A DNA stretch of 64,000 nucleotides from Bacteroidota bacterium. GTDB taxonomy: Bacteria > Bacteroidota > Bacteroidia > Chitinophagales > Chitinophagaceae. The notes beneath the pieces were generated by a model. It saw nothing but the letters and a program-made list of their open reading frames with translations, searched no databases and was not told the DNA's origin. This document shows positions 51,375 through 60,644 of this stretch, piece by piece. The position numbers were made by a program, and so were the translations under genes. The stretch lies in NCBI GenBank assembly GCA_016706595.1, contig JADJJH010000007.1, positions 310,001 to 374,000 of the forward strand, read 5' to 3'. The first letter of the stretch is position 1. Each line of letters starts with the position of its first letter.

Positions 51375-52712
51375 GTGTTTAAAAAAATATTAATTGCCAA
51401 TCGCGGAGAAATCGCTTTACGAATTATTCGAACTTGTAGAGAAATGGGTATACCTACTGTTGCAGTGTATTCTACTGCCGACAGAGATAGCTTGCACGTT
51501 CGCTTTGCCGATGAAGCCGTTTGTATTGGTAAGCCATCGAGCGCTGAATCGTATTTGAATATACCACACATTATGGCGGCTGCCGAAATAACCAATGCCG
51601 ATGCCATACATCCAGGGTATGGTTTTTTAGCTGAGAATGCCAAGTTTGCTGAAATTTGCGGACAACATAAAATAAAGTTTATTGGTCCTACACCCGAGAT
51701 GATTAATGCGATGGGTGATAAGATAACCGCAAAGGATACCATGATAAAAGCCGGAGTGCCTTGTATACCGGGCTCGGAAGGGTTAATTGAAACAGTAGCC
51801 GATGCAAAAAAGCAAGCCAAGAAAATTGGGTACCCTGTGATATTAAAAGCTACTGCAGGTGGGGGTGGTAAAGGTATGCGATTGGTGTGGAAGGAATCGG
51901 AGATTGAAAAGGCCTACGAAAATGCGAAGTCGGAAGCAGCAGTTTCTTTTAAAAATGATGGAATTTATTTAGAAAAATATGTTGAAGAACCACGACATAT
52001 TGAAATTCAAATTGCTGGTGATCAGTTCGGAAAGGCTTGTCATTTAAGTGAGCGTGATTGTTCCATTCAACGTCGTCACCAAAAATTGGTTGAAGAAAGT
52101 CCTTCGCCATTTATGACGCCCGAGTTACGTAAAAAAATGGGCGATGCTGCTATAAAAGCTGCCAACTCAATTTCATATGAAGGTGTGGGAACGGTAGAGT
52201 TTTTAGTTGATAAGCATCGTAATTTTTACTTCATGGAAATGAATACGCGTATTCAGGTTGAACATTGCGTAACCGAAGAAGTAATCAATTACGATTTAAT
52301 TAAAGAGCAAATTAAAATAGCCGGTGGTGTGCCTATTTCGGGAAATAATTACGAACCTAAAATGCATGCCATCGAGTGTCGTATTAATGCCGAAGATCCT
52401 TATAATGACTTTAGACCATCACCAGGGAAGATTACGGTATTACATACACCGGGCGGACATGGCGTAAGGATAGATTCGCATATTTATGCAGGTTATACCA
52501 TTCCACCGTTTTACGATTCGATGATTGCAAAAATTATTGCGGTTGCTCAAACTCGACAAGAAGCGATTGATACCATGAGTAGAGCATTAAGTGAGTATGT
52601 GATTGAGGGTATTAAAACAACGATTCCTTTTCATCAGCAACTTATGCAAAATGAGGATTTCCGTAAAGGGAATTTCACAACGAAGTTTATGGAGAGTTTT
52701 GAATTGAAGTAG
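51375..52712 (+). CDS. accC: Biotin carboxylase of acetyl-CoA carboxylase
   Basis: The 445-residue ATP-grasp enzyme carboxylates biotin on AccB. KILIANRGEIALRIIRTCREMG is at the start, the glycine-rich ATP loop GGGGKGMR near residue 163, the carboxylase loop SERDCSIQRRHQK, and EMNTRIQVEH near residue 290. The start is a GTG at 51375. Length and motifs are normal. It belongs to the efp-accB-accC run, a common order in Bacteroidota. Confidence 0.95.
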   Translation: MFKKILIANRGEIALRIIRTCREMGIPTVAVYSTADRDSLHVRFADEAVCIGKPSSAESYLNIPHIMAAAEITNADAIHPGYGFLAENAKFAEICGQHKIKFIGPTPEMINAMGDKITAKDTMIKAGVPCIPGSEGLIETVADAKKQAKKIGYPVILKATAGGGGKGMRLVWKESEIEKAYENAKSEAAVSFKNDGIYLEKYVEEPRHIEIQIAGDQFGKACHLSERDCSIQRRHQKLVEESPSPFMTPELRKKMGDAAIKAANSISYEGVGTVEFLVDKHRNFYFMEMNTRIQVEHCVTEEVINYDLIKEQIKIAGGVPISGNNYEPKMHAIECRINAEDPYNDFRPSPGKITVLHTPGGHGVRIDSHIYAGYTIPPFYDSMIAKIIAVAQTRQEAIDTMSRALSEYVIEGIKTTIPFHQQLMQNEDFRKGNFTTKFMESFELK

Positions 52713-52762
52713 GATTAAGCGTAAATCATATTTAAAGTGTATTCTTAGAGGAACTGAGTTGT

Positions 52763-52845
52763 AAATACTTCAGCCGAGGAGGTGAAAAACTTTTTCGGTA
52801 TGGTGCTAGCCGAACCCCTCTTGAACTGTATTGCAGCAAGTATTT
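52763..52845 (+). other. Structured intergenic element downstream of accC
   Basis: Four nested pairings fit in order: AAATACTT (52763-52770) with AAGTATTT (52838-52845); CAG with CTG; GAGGaGGT (52776-52783) with CCCCTC (52815-52820), one bulged A; and TTCGG (52794-52798) with CCGAA (52810-52814). It could be an RNA element before the next gene or another interspersed repeat. No ORF is present. Confidence 0.5.
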
Positions 52846-52911
52846 GTTGTGTAAGGTATCATTAGATTACCAATTACCTTTCTTATATTTACTTAACCAA
52901 AATCGGTACAT

Positions 52912-53619
52912 ATGAAAACTTTCTTGATTCTACTAATATTGTTCCCAACTATCCTTCAAGCACAAAGTAAGCTTAGTGATTTGCAAGGCAAATGGCAAGA
53001 AGAGAAAAGATTGAATAAAAGAGAAAAAGAAATTGAATTTACAGATACCATTCGCATTGAATTTCAAACTTCAGGATTTGCTATGATACGCAGAAGTGGT
53101 GGAGGAACCTTTACAGGTGAAGCCGAATTAAAGCAAGAAAATCTTTCAATCGATCATCAAAAATTTGAGATTGAAGAACTTACAAAAAATGCGTTAGTGT
53201 TAAGCGACAAACAAGGTTTACATCATCTAAAAAGAATGGATGAATTTACCATGTCGCCTGTGAAACGAGTTTTACCGGGTGTTGAAGAAGGTAAAAGAGA
53301 TTTTTCGTTTAAGTCGGTTCAAGGCAAATGGACATGCTACAAAAAAACCGATCCTGATTTTAAAGGGACAACATTTTATATAAAATCAATCGATATTAAA
53401 GAAGAAAAACCGCGTGGTACTTTTTTGGGAACTGCTTCATTCAATAATTCAGATTCGGTGTATACCACAGACGCAAAAATTATATTTGATGGAAATGTTT
53501 GTTCCATCACTAGTGCTGAACAAGTAGTGAAAGCCAAAGTATTAAAATCGGATGGCGAAGAGATGATTTTAGAAAGTGGAACGGTGAATTATTTTTTGAA
53601 ACGATTGGGAGCGAAATAA
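52912..53619 (+). CDS. Exported protein of unknown function, two related halves
   Basis: The 235-residue product has a signal peptide (LILLILFPTILQAQ). The first half opens SDLQGKWQEEKRLNKREKE and the second SVQGKWTCYKKTDPDF: both are lipocalin-like QGKW starts followed by beta-rich segments, so the protein may contain two small beta-barrel repeats. I do not recognise a family. It is periplasmic or surface located and stands between two non-coding structured regions. A TATATTTA sequence upstream is a one-mismatch -7 box. Confidence 0.65.
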   Translation: MKTFLILLILFPTILQAQSKLSDLQGKWQEEKRLNKREKEIEFTDTIRIEFQTSGFAMIRRSGGGTFTGEAELKQENLSIDHQKFEIEELTKNALVLSDKQGLHHLKRMDEFTMSPVKRVLPGVEEGKRDFSFKSVQGKWTCYKKTDPDFKGTTFYIKSIDIKEEKPRGTFLGTASFNNSDSVYTTDAKIIFDGNVCSITSAEQVVKAKVLKSDGEEMILESGTVNYFLKRLGAK

Positions 53620-53789
53620 TGTTTGCAAGAATACGACAACTACATCGTCATCCTAGCCTTTCAAACAGGTCATTTACTACAGTAAACTCCCTTTTTGCAA
53701 GGCTTAGGCTTCCTCGTATTTGACGCTTTCTTATCAAACACTTATTTTTCGGGCAGATACTAAATAGAATGATCCTTGATTTGTTGATG

Positions 53790-53920
53790 TGCGAGGGATG
53801 GAAGGGAAAATCCTTTTGCTTGCCTCAAGCAAAAGATTGTAACGTACAGCCCGACCCCGATGCAGAAAAAAACATTGAGGTACGAAATTATTTTTTTCGC
53901 AATCGGGGGCGCACCCAAAT
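53790..53920 (+). repeat. Interspersed palindromic repeat, copy G
   Basis: It shares gcgagggatggaag, aaaatcc, a hairpin, agattg, agcccgacc and gcgcaccc blocks in order with copy E at 41161-41245. Confidence 0.75.
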
Positions 53921-54009
53921 ATTTATAAACTTCACCTCATTCATTTTTGTATTCACAGAAAAGCTATTAAGTTTTTTACACTCCGATTCGTTTGCTAACT
54001 CATTTCGTT

Positions 54010-54017
54010 TAGATTTG
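54010..54017 (+). promoter_or_regulatory. -7 promoter box (TAGATTTG) for the CotH protein gene
   Basis: Exact TAnnTTTG match 17 bases before the ATG, with TTTG at 53991-53994 as a possible -33 element at short spacing. Confidence 0.4.
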
Positions 54018-54034
54018 TTAAGTAATCATTTCTT

Positions 54035-57000
54035 ATGAAGCTAATACAACTCGTTATTATTTTATTAAGTTTTTCATTTTTTTCTAAAGCCCAATGCGGT
54101 GGTGCACCTATTCATCATTGGGAATCGTGTGTACTTGAAAATACAAGTTGGAAATATATTCGTCCTACATCTGCCATAGCCAATTGGCATTTGCCAACAT
54201 TTAATGATGCGGCATGGGCAAGTGGAATAGGTGGAATTGGTTATGCCGATGGAGATGATAATACCGCGGTAACGAATCCAACCACAACCGTGTATATGCG
54301 CAAAAGTTTTACCATCGTAGATACAGCTGCTATAAAATCGGCTGTTTTTTGTATGGATTATGATGATGGCTTTGTTGCTTTTTTAAATGGAAAAGAATTT
54401 GCACGCGCCAATATGCCAACCGGTCAAGTATGGAATACCTTGGCATTAACGAGTGCCGAAGCACAAATGTATCAAGGTAATCCGCCATCTTATTTTGTAA
54501 TCAACGCATTGGCCGTTGATAGTTTGCTTACCAATGGTAGCAATGTATTAAGTATTGAAGTGCATAATTTTGTAACCAATTCGAACGACATGAGTGCCCG
54601 ACCTTTTTTACAATTGGGCATTTTAAATACTACTACAAATTATTCGCCGGTACCAAGTTGGTTTGTAGCACCGGTGTCTTTATTGTCGAAGCTTCCGATA
54701 GTGTCAATTAATACTTTAGGTCAAACTATTGTCGATGATCCTCGCATTACTTGTGATATGGGTATCATTTATAATGGTCCGGGTAATTTGAATTGCATTT
54801 CAGATCCATATAATAATTACAACGGAAAAATTACGATAGAATATCGAGGTTCTACTTCACAAAGCTTCTTCCCAAAAAAGCCTTATGGATTTAGTACAGT
54901 TGATAATACAGGAGCCAATGTAAATGTCTCTTTATTAGGTTATCCGCCCGAAAGTGATTGGATTTTATTGAATCCCTATACCGACAAAACATTTATGCGC
55001 GATGCTATGATTTATGATATTGCGCGTGATATGAATTGGTATGCAAGTCGCAAACAATTTGTAGAATTAGTCATCAACGGTATCAACCAAGGCGTTTATG
55101 TATTGCTCGAAAAAATTAAGCGAGACCCTGAGAGAGTATCCGTTGCAAAAATTACGCCTACGGCAAATACAGGCGATTCGCTTACGGGAGGTTATATTTT
55201 TAAGGTCGATAAAATAACAGGTAGCAGTGGCAATGGATGGAATACAACCCAAGGAATTTCTATTCAAAATCATGATCCGGATTGGAATGAAATTACCACT
55301 ACACAAAGAAATTACTTAGAGAATTATATCAATAGTTTCGAAGCCTCTTTGTTTGTAGGCACCTTTGCCAATCCAAATACCGGTTATCGGAAGTATGCCA
55401 ATGTGTATTCGTTTGCTGATTTGTTTATTTTAAATGAAGTAAGTAATAATATTGATGGTTATCGTTTAAGTACTTTCATACATAAAGATCAGAATAGCCG
55501 ATGTGGACGATTTACGATGGGCCCAATTTGGGATTATAATTTGAGTTTTGGTAATGGAGATTACTGTAATGGTTACCCAAGCGCAGGCTGGCAATTGTAT
55601 TCGGGTTGCGGTTTAGATGGCAGTGGTTATTGGGTAGATAGAATGTTGCAAGATCAATGGTTTAAAAATGTATTGAATTGTAGATGGAATGAGTTGCGAC
55701 AAACGGTATTGAAAACTTCATACTTAATGGCACGTATTGATACCAATGCAAATTATTTACGTGAAGCGGCGAATCGGGATTCTGTAATTTGGCAAACTAT
55801 AGGTACTTATGTTTGGCCTAATGGATGGATAGCCAACAGTTGGCAAGGTGAAGTAGATTCGATGAAATTGTGGCTTACCAACAGGTTGAATTGGATAGAT
55901 GCCAATATTTTTCCAAGTACACAAGCTTGTAATACAACCGCCGGTATGAGTGTAGTTATTGATGAAATTAATTTTCATAGCGATACAACGCGTGATGCCG
56001 GCGATTGGCTTGAATTATATAACTATGGAAGCACTAGTGTGGATTTGTCGAATGCTGTTTTGTTAGATGGAGATAACTATGAAAAATATTGTGTGATACC
56101 AAATGGTACTACACTTGCAGCAGGACAACGATTAGTGATTTATGAAGATAGTGTGAAGTTTGTAAGTCAGTTCCCAACGGTTACTAATAAAAAGGGCCCC
56201 CTTTGTTTTAAATTAAATGACGCCGGACAAAAATTAGTGCTGCGCGATGTAAATCATAAACTCATTTTTTCGGTAAATTATAGCGATGCTTGGCAATGTA
56301 GTAGCGATGGTAACGGACGAACGTTACAATTGCTTACGCCAACTTCAATACCCGATAATGCAGCTTCATGGTTTGCGAGTTGCATGGGTGGTTCGCCTGG
56401 GGTGGCATATACTGCTTGTAACGAAAATCCGATTTATACTGAAATTAATTATAATTCATCGCTTGCACAAGATGCCGGTGATTGGATAGAGGTTCATAAT
56501 AAAAGTACAACACCTTTTGATTTAACCAATTGGAGAATTAAAGATGGAAGCAATAGTAATGTATTTGTTTTTCCGAGTTATACCCTAGGTGCTAACCAGT
56601 ATGTTGTTTTGTATTCGGATGCAACAAAATTTGTAAGTCAGTTTCCAACAGTGAGTAATAAAATCGGTCCGCTTGGTTTTGGATTTAATAATACCAGCGA
56701 TGTCATTCGCTTGTACGATAATAGCGGCAAGATACAATATAGTGTATGTTATAATTCGGTATCGCCATGGCCAACCGCACCCAATGCTGGTGGTAAAACT
56801 TTAGAAAATGGTTTGTATGCCGGAAATCATAATGCGGCGGCAACTTGGTTTGCGGGTTGCCCTGAAGGTTCACCAGGATTTGCATACAATCCAATGTGTT
56901 ATCCAGTCGGGGTATTAGATACAGATCAGGAATCGGCTATTATTTCAGTATATCCAAATCCAACAAGCGATGAAATAAATATACGTTCATCCAAAGCCTT

Positions 57001-57157
57001 ACAAAAAATTACCTTGTATGATATGGTTGGAAAAGTAGTGTATTCGTCAAATACAGAATTGCAATTATTAAATTTGAAACCATTTAGTAATGGAACGTAT
57101 TTATTGAAATGCGAAGATGGTAAAAGAGAGTATTTGATGAAGGTAGTGAAGAAGTGA
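54035..57157 (+). CDS. T9SS-secreted CotH kinase / lamin-tail protein
   Basis: The 1040-residue product starts with a signal peptide (LIQLVIILLSFSFFSKAQC). Residues about 20-200 look like a beta-sandwich (galactose-binding-like, WKYIRPTSAIANWHLPTF). A CotH-like protein kinase domain follows (about 220-600) with IEYRGSTSQSFFPKKPYG, LLNPYTDKTFMRDAM and WDYNLSFG. Two lamin-tail domains follow (DEINFHSDTTRDAGDWLELY and EINYNSSLAQDAGDWIEVH). The last 75 residues (VYPNPTSDEINIRSS to YLMKVVKK) are a type A T9SS domain. CotH kinases phosphorylate spore-coat proteins in Bacillus; in Bacteroidota the substrate is unknown. Export of an ATP-dependent kinase is odd in itself. Confidence 0.92.
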   Translation: MKLIQLVIILLSFSFFSKAQCGGAPIHHWESCVLENTSWKYIRPTSAIANWHLPTFNDAAWASGIGGIGYADGDDNTAVTNPTTTVYMRKSFTIVDTAAIKSAVFCMDYDDGFVAFLNGKEFARANMPTGQVWNTLALTSAEAQMYQGNPPSYFVINALAVDSLLTNGSNVLSIEVHNFVTNSNDMSARPFLQLGILNTTTNYSPVPSWFVAPVSLLSKLPIVSINTLGQTIVDDPRITCDMGIIYNGPGNLNCISDPYNNYNGKITIEYRGSTSQSFFPKKPYGFSTVDNTGANVNVSLLGYPPESDWILLNPYTDKTFMRDAMIYDIARDMNWYASRKQFVELVINGINQGVYVLLEKIKRDPERVSVAKITPTANTGDSLTGGYIFKVDKITGSSGNGWNTTQGISIQNHDPDWNEITTTQRNYLENYINSFEASLFVGTFANPNTGYRKYANVYSFADLFILNEVSNNIDGYRLSTFIHKDQNSRCGRFTMGPIWDYNLSFGNGDYCNGYPSAGWQLYSGCGLDGSGYWVDRMLQDQWFKNVLNCRWNELRQTVLKTSYLMARIDTNANYLREAANRDSVIWQTIGTYVWPNGWIANSWQGEVDSMKLWLTNRLNWIDANIFPSTQACNTTAGMSVVIDEINFHSDTTRDAGDWLELYNYGSTSVDLSNAVLLDGDNYEKYCVIPNGTTLAAGQRLVIYEDSVKFVSQFPTVTNKKGPLCFKLNDAGQKLVLRDVNHKLIFSVNYSDAWQCSSDGNGRTLQLLTPTSIPDNAASWFASCMGGSPGVAYTACNENPIYTEINYNSSLAQDAGDWIEVHNKSTTPFDLTNWRIKDGSNSNVFVFPSYTLGANQYVVLYSDATKFVSQFPTVSNKIGPLGFGFNNTSDVIRLYDNSGKIQYSVCYNSVSPWPTAPNAGGKTLENGLYAGNHNAAATWFAGCPEGSPGFAYNPMCYPVGVLDTDQESAIISVYPNPTSDEINIRSSKALQKITLYDMVGKVVYSSNTELQLLNLKPFSNGTYLLKCEDGKREYLMKVVKK

Positions 57158-57344
57158 TAGATTTTAACTTCAGGAATTTTTGATTCTACTACGATTAAGT
57201 AATTTCTTGCCTTTGCGCAGAGATTCGTCTATAGCTGTATTATAAATTGTTTTGTTACTGAAATTGCCTAGATTCTGCATTGATTATGTACCTTTATTTA
57301 AAATTTCAAAACTAATCAAGGGTTGCTAAAAAAGTATTTTTCGT

Positions 57345-57578
57345 ATGAACACTAAAGCTATAGATCAAATTAATAATAAATTAAAAGTGATACCCGATAG
57401 CCTTGTAAATGATGTATTGCAATATTTAGAGTTTTTGTATTTTAAAAATAGGGCTAATGAGTTTGTCCTAACTGACGAGCAAATTAATTTATTAGATAAA
57501 AGGAGTGAAACGCCGATTGGAAATTGTGTACCTGCTGACAAGCTCATGGCAAACTTGAAAAATAAGTATAGTGTTTAA
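57345..57578 (+). CDS. Antitoxin of a RelE/ParE-type module
   Basis: The 77-residue product starts MNTKAIDQINNKLKVIPDSLVNDVLQYLEFL and has the two-helix layout of DUF2281-like antitoxins. It overlaps the toxin gene by 8 bp, as is usual for such pairs. Its C-terminal part should wrap the toxin and its N-terminal part should bind the operator, although the DNA-binding fold is not obvious by eye. Start ATG at 57345. Confidence 0.75.
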   Translation: MNTKAIDQINNKLKVIPDSLVNDVLQYLEFLYFKNRANEFVLTDEQINLLDKRSETPIGNCVPADKLMANLKNKYSV

Positions 57579-57873
57579 AATTGTTATTGAACCTGAAGCT
57601 TTTGAAGATATTAACACTGCTTGTAGCTATTATTACTCATTACCTATTGATACAAATAAATTAGTAGAAAGTTTTTTAGATGATTTGCAAATCGCTTTTG
57701 ATGCACTTACGATTAATCCACTCTATCCATTTAAGACAAAAAACTTTAGGGCTTTGCCATTAAGCAAATTTCCTTATATACTATTCTTTACAGTGGATGA
57801 TACTACTGAAATTGTTATTATTCTTGCTTTATTTAATACACACCAAGACATTGGAAAATATCCTGAATTGTAA
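57571..57873 (+). CDS. Toxin of the RelE/ParE superfamily
   Basis: The 100-residue protein has the compact RelE/ParE pattern: FKIVIEPEAFEDINTACSYYYS at the start and FRALPLSKFPYILFFTVDD, ALFNTHQDIGKYPEL at the end. ParE-type proteins poison gyrase, RelE types cut mRNA; sequence alone does not decide. The start is a GTG inside the last codons of the antitoxin. The pair stands beside the decayed IS, a usual place for mobile addiction modules. Confidence 0.82.
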   Translation: MFKIVIEPEAFEDINTACSYYYSLPIDTNKLVESFLDDLQIAFDALTINPLYPFKTKNFRALPLSKFPYILFFTVDDTTEIVIILALFNTHQDIGKYPEL

Positions 57874-57994
57874 TTCTGGAAATCATTTAGAAATTACTTG
57901 TTCTTTTAAATTGTTGTTTCAATCATTGTACTGAACATAATTATTTAAACACAGATTGATGCAGCAATATTTATCAAAAGATATGATTAATGAA

Positions 57995-58716
57995 GGCATA
58001 ATACTGAAAAATAGTTGGTAAATTCCGTTGTAATTGTTGGTATCAAAGGGTTTGCAGTAAGTTTGATGAAACGCATTTCATCAAACTTTTTTCTATGTCA
58101 AAATCAATTAAAAAACGATGCGGGCTTGTGGTTTTTGGACAGCATTCGTGGGGCAATCAACAAGGTAAGCAGCGATTCAAGTGCAAATTGCGGGATATTG
58201 TTCACTGAAAATCGCAAGGAACAAACCACAAGAGTCGATTTGTTTGGTTTAGGGTGGATAAGAACCCAACCCACCGCTTACTGATGGTGAGCACTATGAA
58301 GAAATCAAAGAAGATTTACTCAATTTAATCAAGCTTGGCATTCAAATTGAGTATTCCACTGATGGTCACAAAAGTATATTGAAGCCATAAAAGCTTCTTT
58401 GCCTGAAGGCTTTTGCTATTAAAAATCCTACGGATAATGACAAAATCTATTGGATTAATGAGTTCAAATCCTGGATGCAAGGCAAAGACTACGTTAATGA
58501 AAAGCCTTTACTGAATCAGATTTTGGTACACATAAATTACTAAGACGATCGTATCAAACAATTAATAGAGCCTTGCCAAATATGTTTCATTATTTGATGA
58601 ATAGTAAAATCCCTAAAACTACAAATGGCATTGAAGGGTATTTTAGCCATCTTAAAAATCATTTAGACTTACACAGAGGATTAACAATGAAAAACCGTAT
58701 CAATTTCATTAAGTGG
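57995..58716 (+). mobile_element. Decayed second copy of the IS256-like element
   Basis: GGCATAATACTGAAAAATAG and the following 60 bases match the right end of the IS at 29465-30729. The 13-bp hairpin at 58059-58088 and the transposase start are kept, but the coding sequence has several internal deletions and frameshifts (joins near 58260 and 58410). The right end is missing after AAGTGG at 58711. Orientation is opposite to the first copy. It cannot encode a transposase. Confidence 0.88.
58099..58716 (+). pseudogene. Transposase remnant of the IS256-like element
   Basis: Pieces of zinc-ribbon, second-Asp and TNGIEGYFSHLKNHLDLHRG segments are in different frames with deletions between. The fragment from about 58573 keeps the Glu region and the end FIKW before an unrelated sequence. 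Confidence 0.85.
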
Positions 58717-58847
58717 ACCTTTTCACAAGGGGTTTCTGCATTGCTCAAACCCTAGATTAGTAATCATTTTGAAAATTCTTTATACAACCTTAATGAATCG
58801 GACACTCAGCTTGGAGAGAAGCTTGATTATTTTGATAAAATCCCTTG

Positions 58848-60479
58848 TTATTTCACATACTCATTAAATACCCTATTCAACCATCGTAATATGCCTAACA
58901 TAAATAAAAAGGCAATGAGTAAGAGTACTAGATTCACCATAAAAAAATTACCCTTGTCTTCGTATGTATCCCACATACTCGCTAATACACCACTCAATTT
59001 ATTACCGATTGAAGTAGATAAAAACCATCCACCCATCATAAGGGCAGTAATGCGTGGCGGACTTAATTTAGATACAATAGACAAGCCCATCGGACTTAAA
59101 AATAATTCACCAATAGTAATGACCCCATAACTGGCGATAAGCCACCATACCGAAACTTTTTCGGCTCCATTGCTTCCTGCTTTTACAGCGGCGTACATTA
59201 CTAAAGCACTTAATCCTGAGATTAATAAACCCAATGCAATTTTGGTGGGGGTAGTGGGTTCTTTTTTCTTACGTCGTAACCAAGTGAAAAAAGCAACTAC
59301 TAATGGCGTAAGCATAATCACCCAACCGGGGTTTATCGACTGACTTAAATTGGTTGCCCATACATCAATGCTTGCACCTTCTTGTGGTAATTTTTCAGCT
59401 TTCATATTTCTGAAATAAATTGGATAGTTGATTTCTTTTACCACCACACCGTCTTCTTTTTGTAATCTAAAATACTGATCATATTTTTCGGTACTATCTT
59501 TACTATAAGTGAGATGTTTGGCAAATTTTAAAGTGTTAAACACATTAGCTTGTGTACCACTCACTTCACGATTAGTATATCTATCTGCCCAGGTATTTAA
59601 AGCACTTCCGTTTTGTTTAAACACGGCCCAAAATAAAGTAACTACCGCGAAGATGGCAAGTAAGGCGCCAATTGGTTTTTTGTCGTTTCCATTGGCTTTA
59701 AAATATAAACTGGCATAAAAATACACTACCGGTATGCATGCAAAAATGAAGGCATCTGTACTATCACTTCCGAAAATATTATTTGGTAATAGCCAGCCTA
59801 TAATTCCGGCTGCAACACTCGGTACAAGTATCAATAAAACAATTCTAGAAAAAGGCATATCATCTGCATGGGTTTCTTTTTTAAGGTCAAAAGCTTTATA
59901 ATGTTTTGTACCCATCATAAAAATGATGATACCGATAAACATACCAACACCTGCGGCCATAAATGCCCAGGTCCAACCTAACATAATTTGTAAAGCCGCA
60001 CCAAAGAAATTGCAAATAAAGGCGCCAATATTAATGCCCATATAAAATATATTATAGCCATCATCTTTCATATGTCGATGTTCGTCGGTTGAATAAACGT
60101 TGCCTAAGAGCGTTGAAATATTTGGTTTAAAAAATCCATTTCCTAAAATAATGGCAGTCATGCCAGTATATAACATTGCCTGATTATGAATACCAATGAT
60201 GCAATATCCAATACCCATCAATAATCCACCGGCGATGATTGATTTTCGATAACCGAAATATCTATCCGCTAATAATCCACCTAAAAAAGGAGTAAGAAAA
60301 ACCAAGGCAATAAAGGTTCCGTATAAATCGGCTGATTCAGCTTCGGTCATAGCAAAACCATCTTTTACATCTTTGAGGTATAGGGTAAATACACCAATCA
60401 TAAGATAGTATCCAAATCGTTCCCACATTTCAGAGAAGAATAAATAAGGCAATGCCTTAGGATGTTTTGTTGCAGACAT
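58848..60479 (-). CDS. POT/PTR family proton-dependent peptide transporter
   Basis: The 543-residue inner-membrane protein has about fourteen hydrophobic helices. The POT signatures are present: EMWERFGYY near residue 18 (the ExxERFxYY proton-coupling motif), GGLLADRYFGYRKSI, and FYMGINIGAF for the second PTR pattern. It imports di- and tripeptides with protons. A long loop of about 70 residues after helix 7 (NTWADRYTNREVSGTQANVF) is seen in Bacteroidota members. It has no close partner gene. The start ATG 60479 gives the normal N-terminus. Confidence 0.93.
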   Translation of the reverse strand: MSATKHPKALPYLFFSEMWERFGYYLMIGVFTLYLKDVKDGFAMTEAESADLYGTFIALVFLTPFLGGLLADRYFGYRKSIIAGGLLMGIGYCIIGIHNQAMLYTGMTAIILGNGFFKPNISTLLGNVYSTDEHRHMKDDGYNIFYMGINIGAFICNFFGAALQIMLGWTWAFMAAGVGMFIGIIIFMMGTKHYKAFDLKKETHADDMPFSRIVLLILVPSVAAGIIGWLLPNNIFGSDSTDAFIFACIPVVYFYASLYFKANGNDKKPIGALLAIFAVVTLFWAVFKQNGSALNTWADRYTNREVSGTQANVFNTLKFAKHLTYSKDSTEKYDQYFRLQKEDGVVVKEINYPIYFRNMKAEKLPQEGASIDVWATNLSQSINPGWVIMLTPLVVAFFTWLRRKKKEPTTPTKIALGLLISGLSALVMYAAVKAGSNGAEKVSVWWLIASYGVITIGELFLSPMGLSIVSKLSPPRITALMMGGWFLSTSIGNKLSGVLASMWDTYEDKGNFFMVNLVLLLIAFLFMLGILRWLNRVFNEYVK

Positions 60480-60644
60480 ACATAAATATTTTCCTAAATG
60501 TATAAAATGGGCCGCAGATGTCAGCAGATTTATATGATTTATTTGATGTTTGTGTTACGCAACATTTGGTACTCGTCGTTGAAGTTGGATAATTTCATTT
60601 TACGAATCAGTACTCATCAGTAAGCATCAAAATTCATCAACAAA
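60480..60644. repeat. Phrase-like spacer repeats (aatcagtactcatcag)
   Basis: Three variants of caattcgtactcatcag and aatcatcagc-like phrases occupy the gap before hpt. Nothing else is seen. Confidence 0.5.

Larger units (their letters stand above)
53620..54034. other. Intergenic region with interspersed repeat copy G
   Basis: No gene is supported. Positions 53790-53920 carry the best-structured repeat copy: the CTTTTGCTTG/CAAGCAAAAG hairpin, then CCCCGAT (53855-53861) paired with ATCGGGG (53902-53908). A TAGATTTG box near the end may drive the CotH gene. Confidence 0.6.

Noticed and set aside
53769..54038. 89-residue ORF
   Set aside because: It reads straight through interspersed repeat copy G and has no family likeness, so it is a chance frame.
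58464..58480. tRNA T-loop-like gttcaaatcctgg
   Set aside because: The sequence codes transposase residues in both IS copies and no cloverleaf can be drawn around it.
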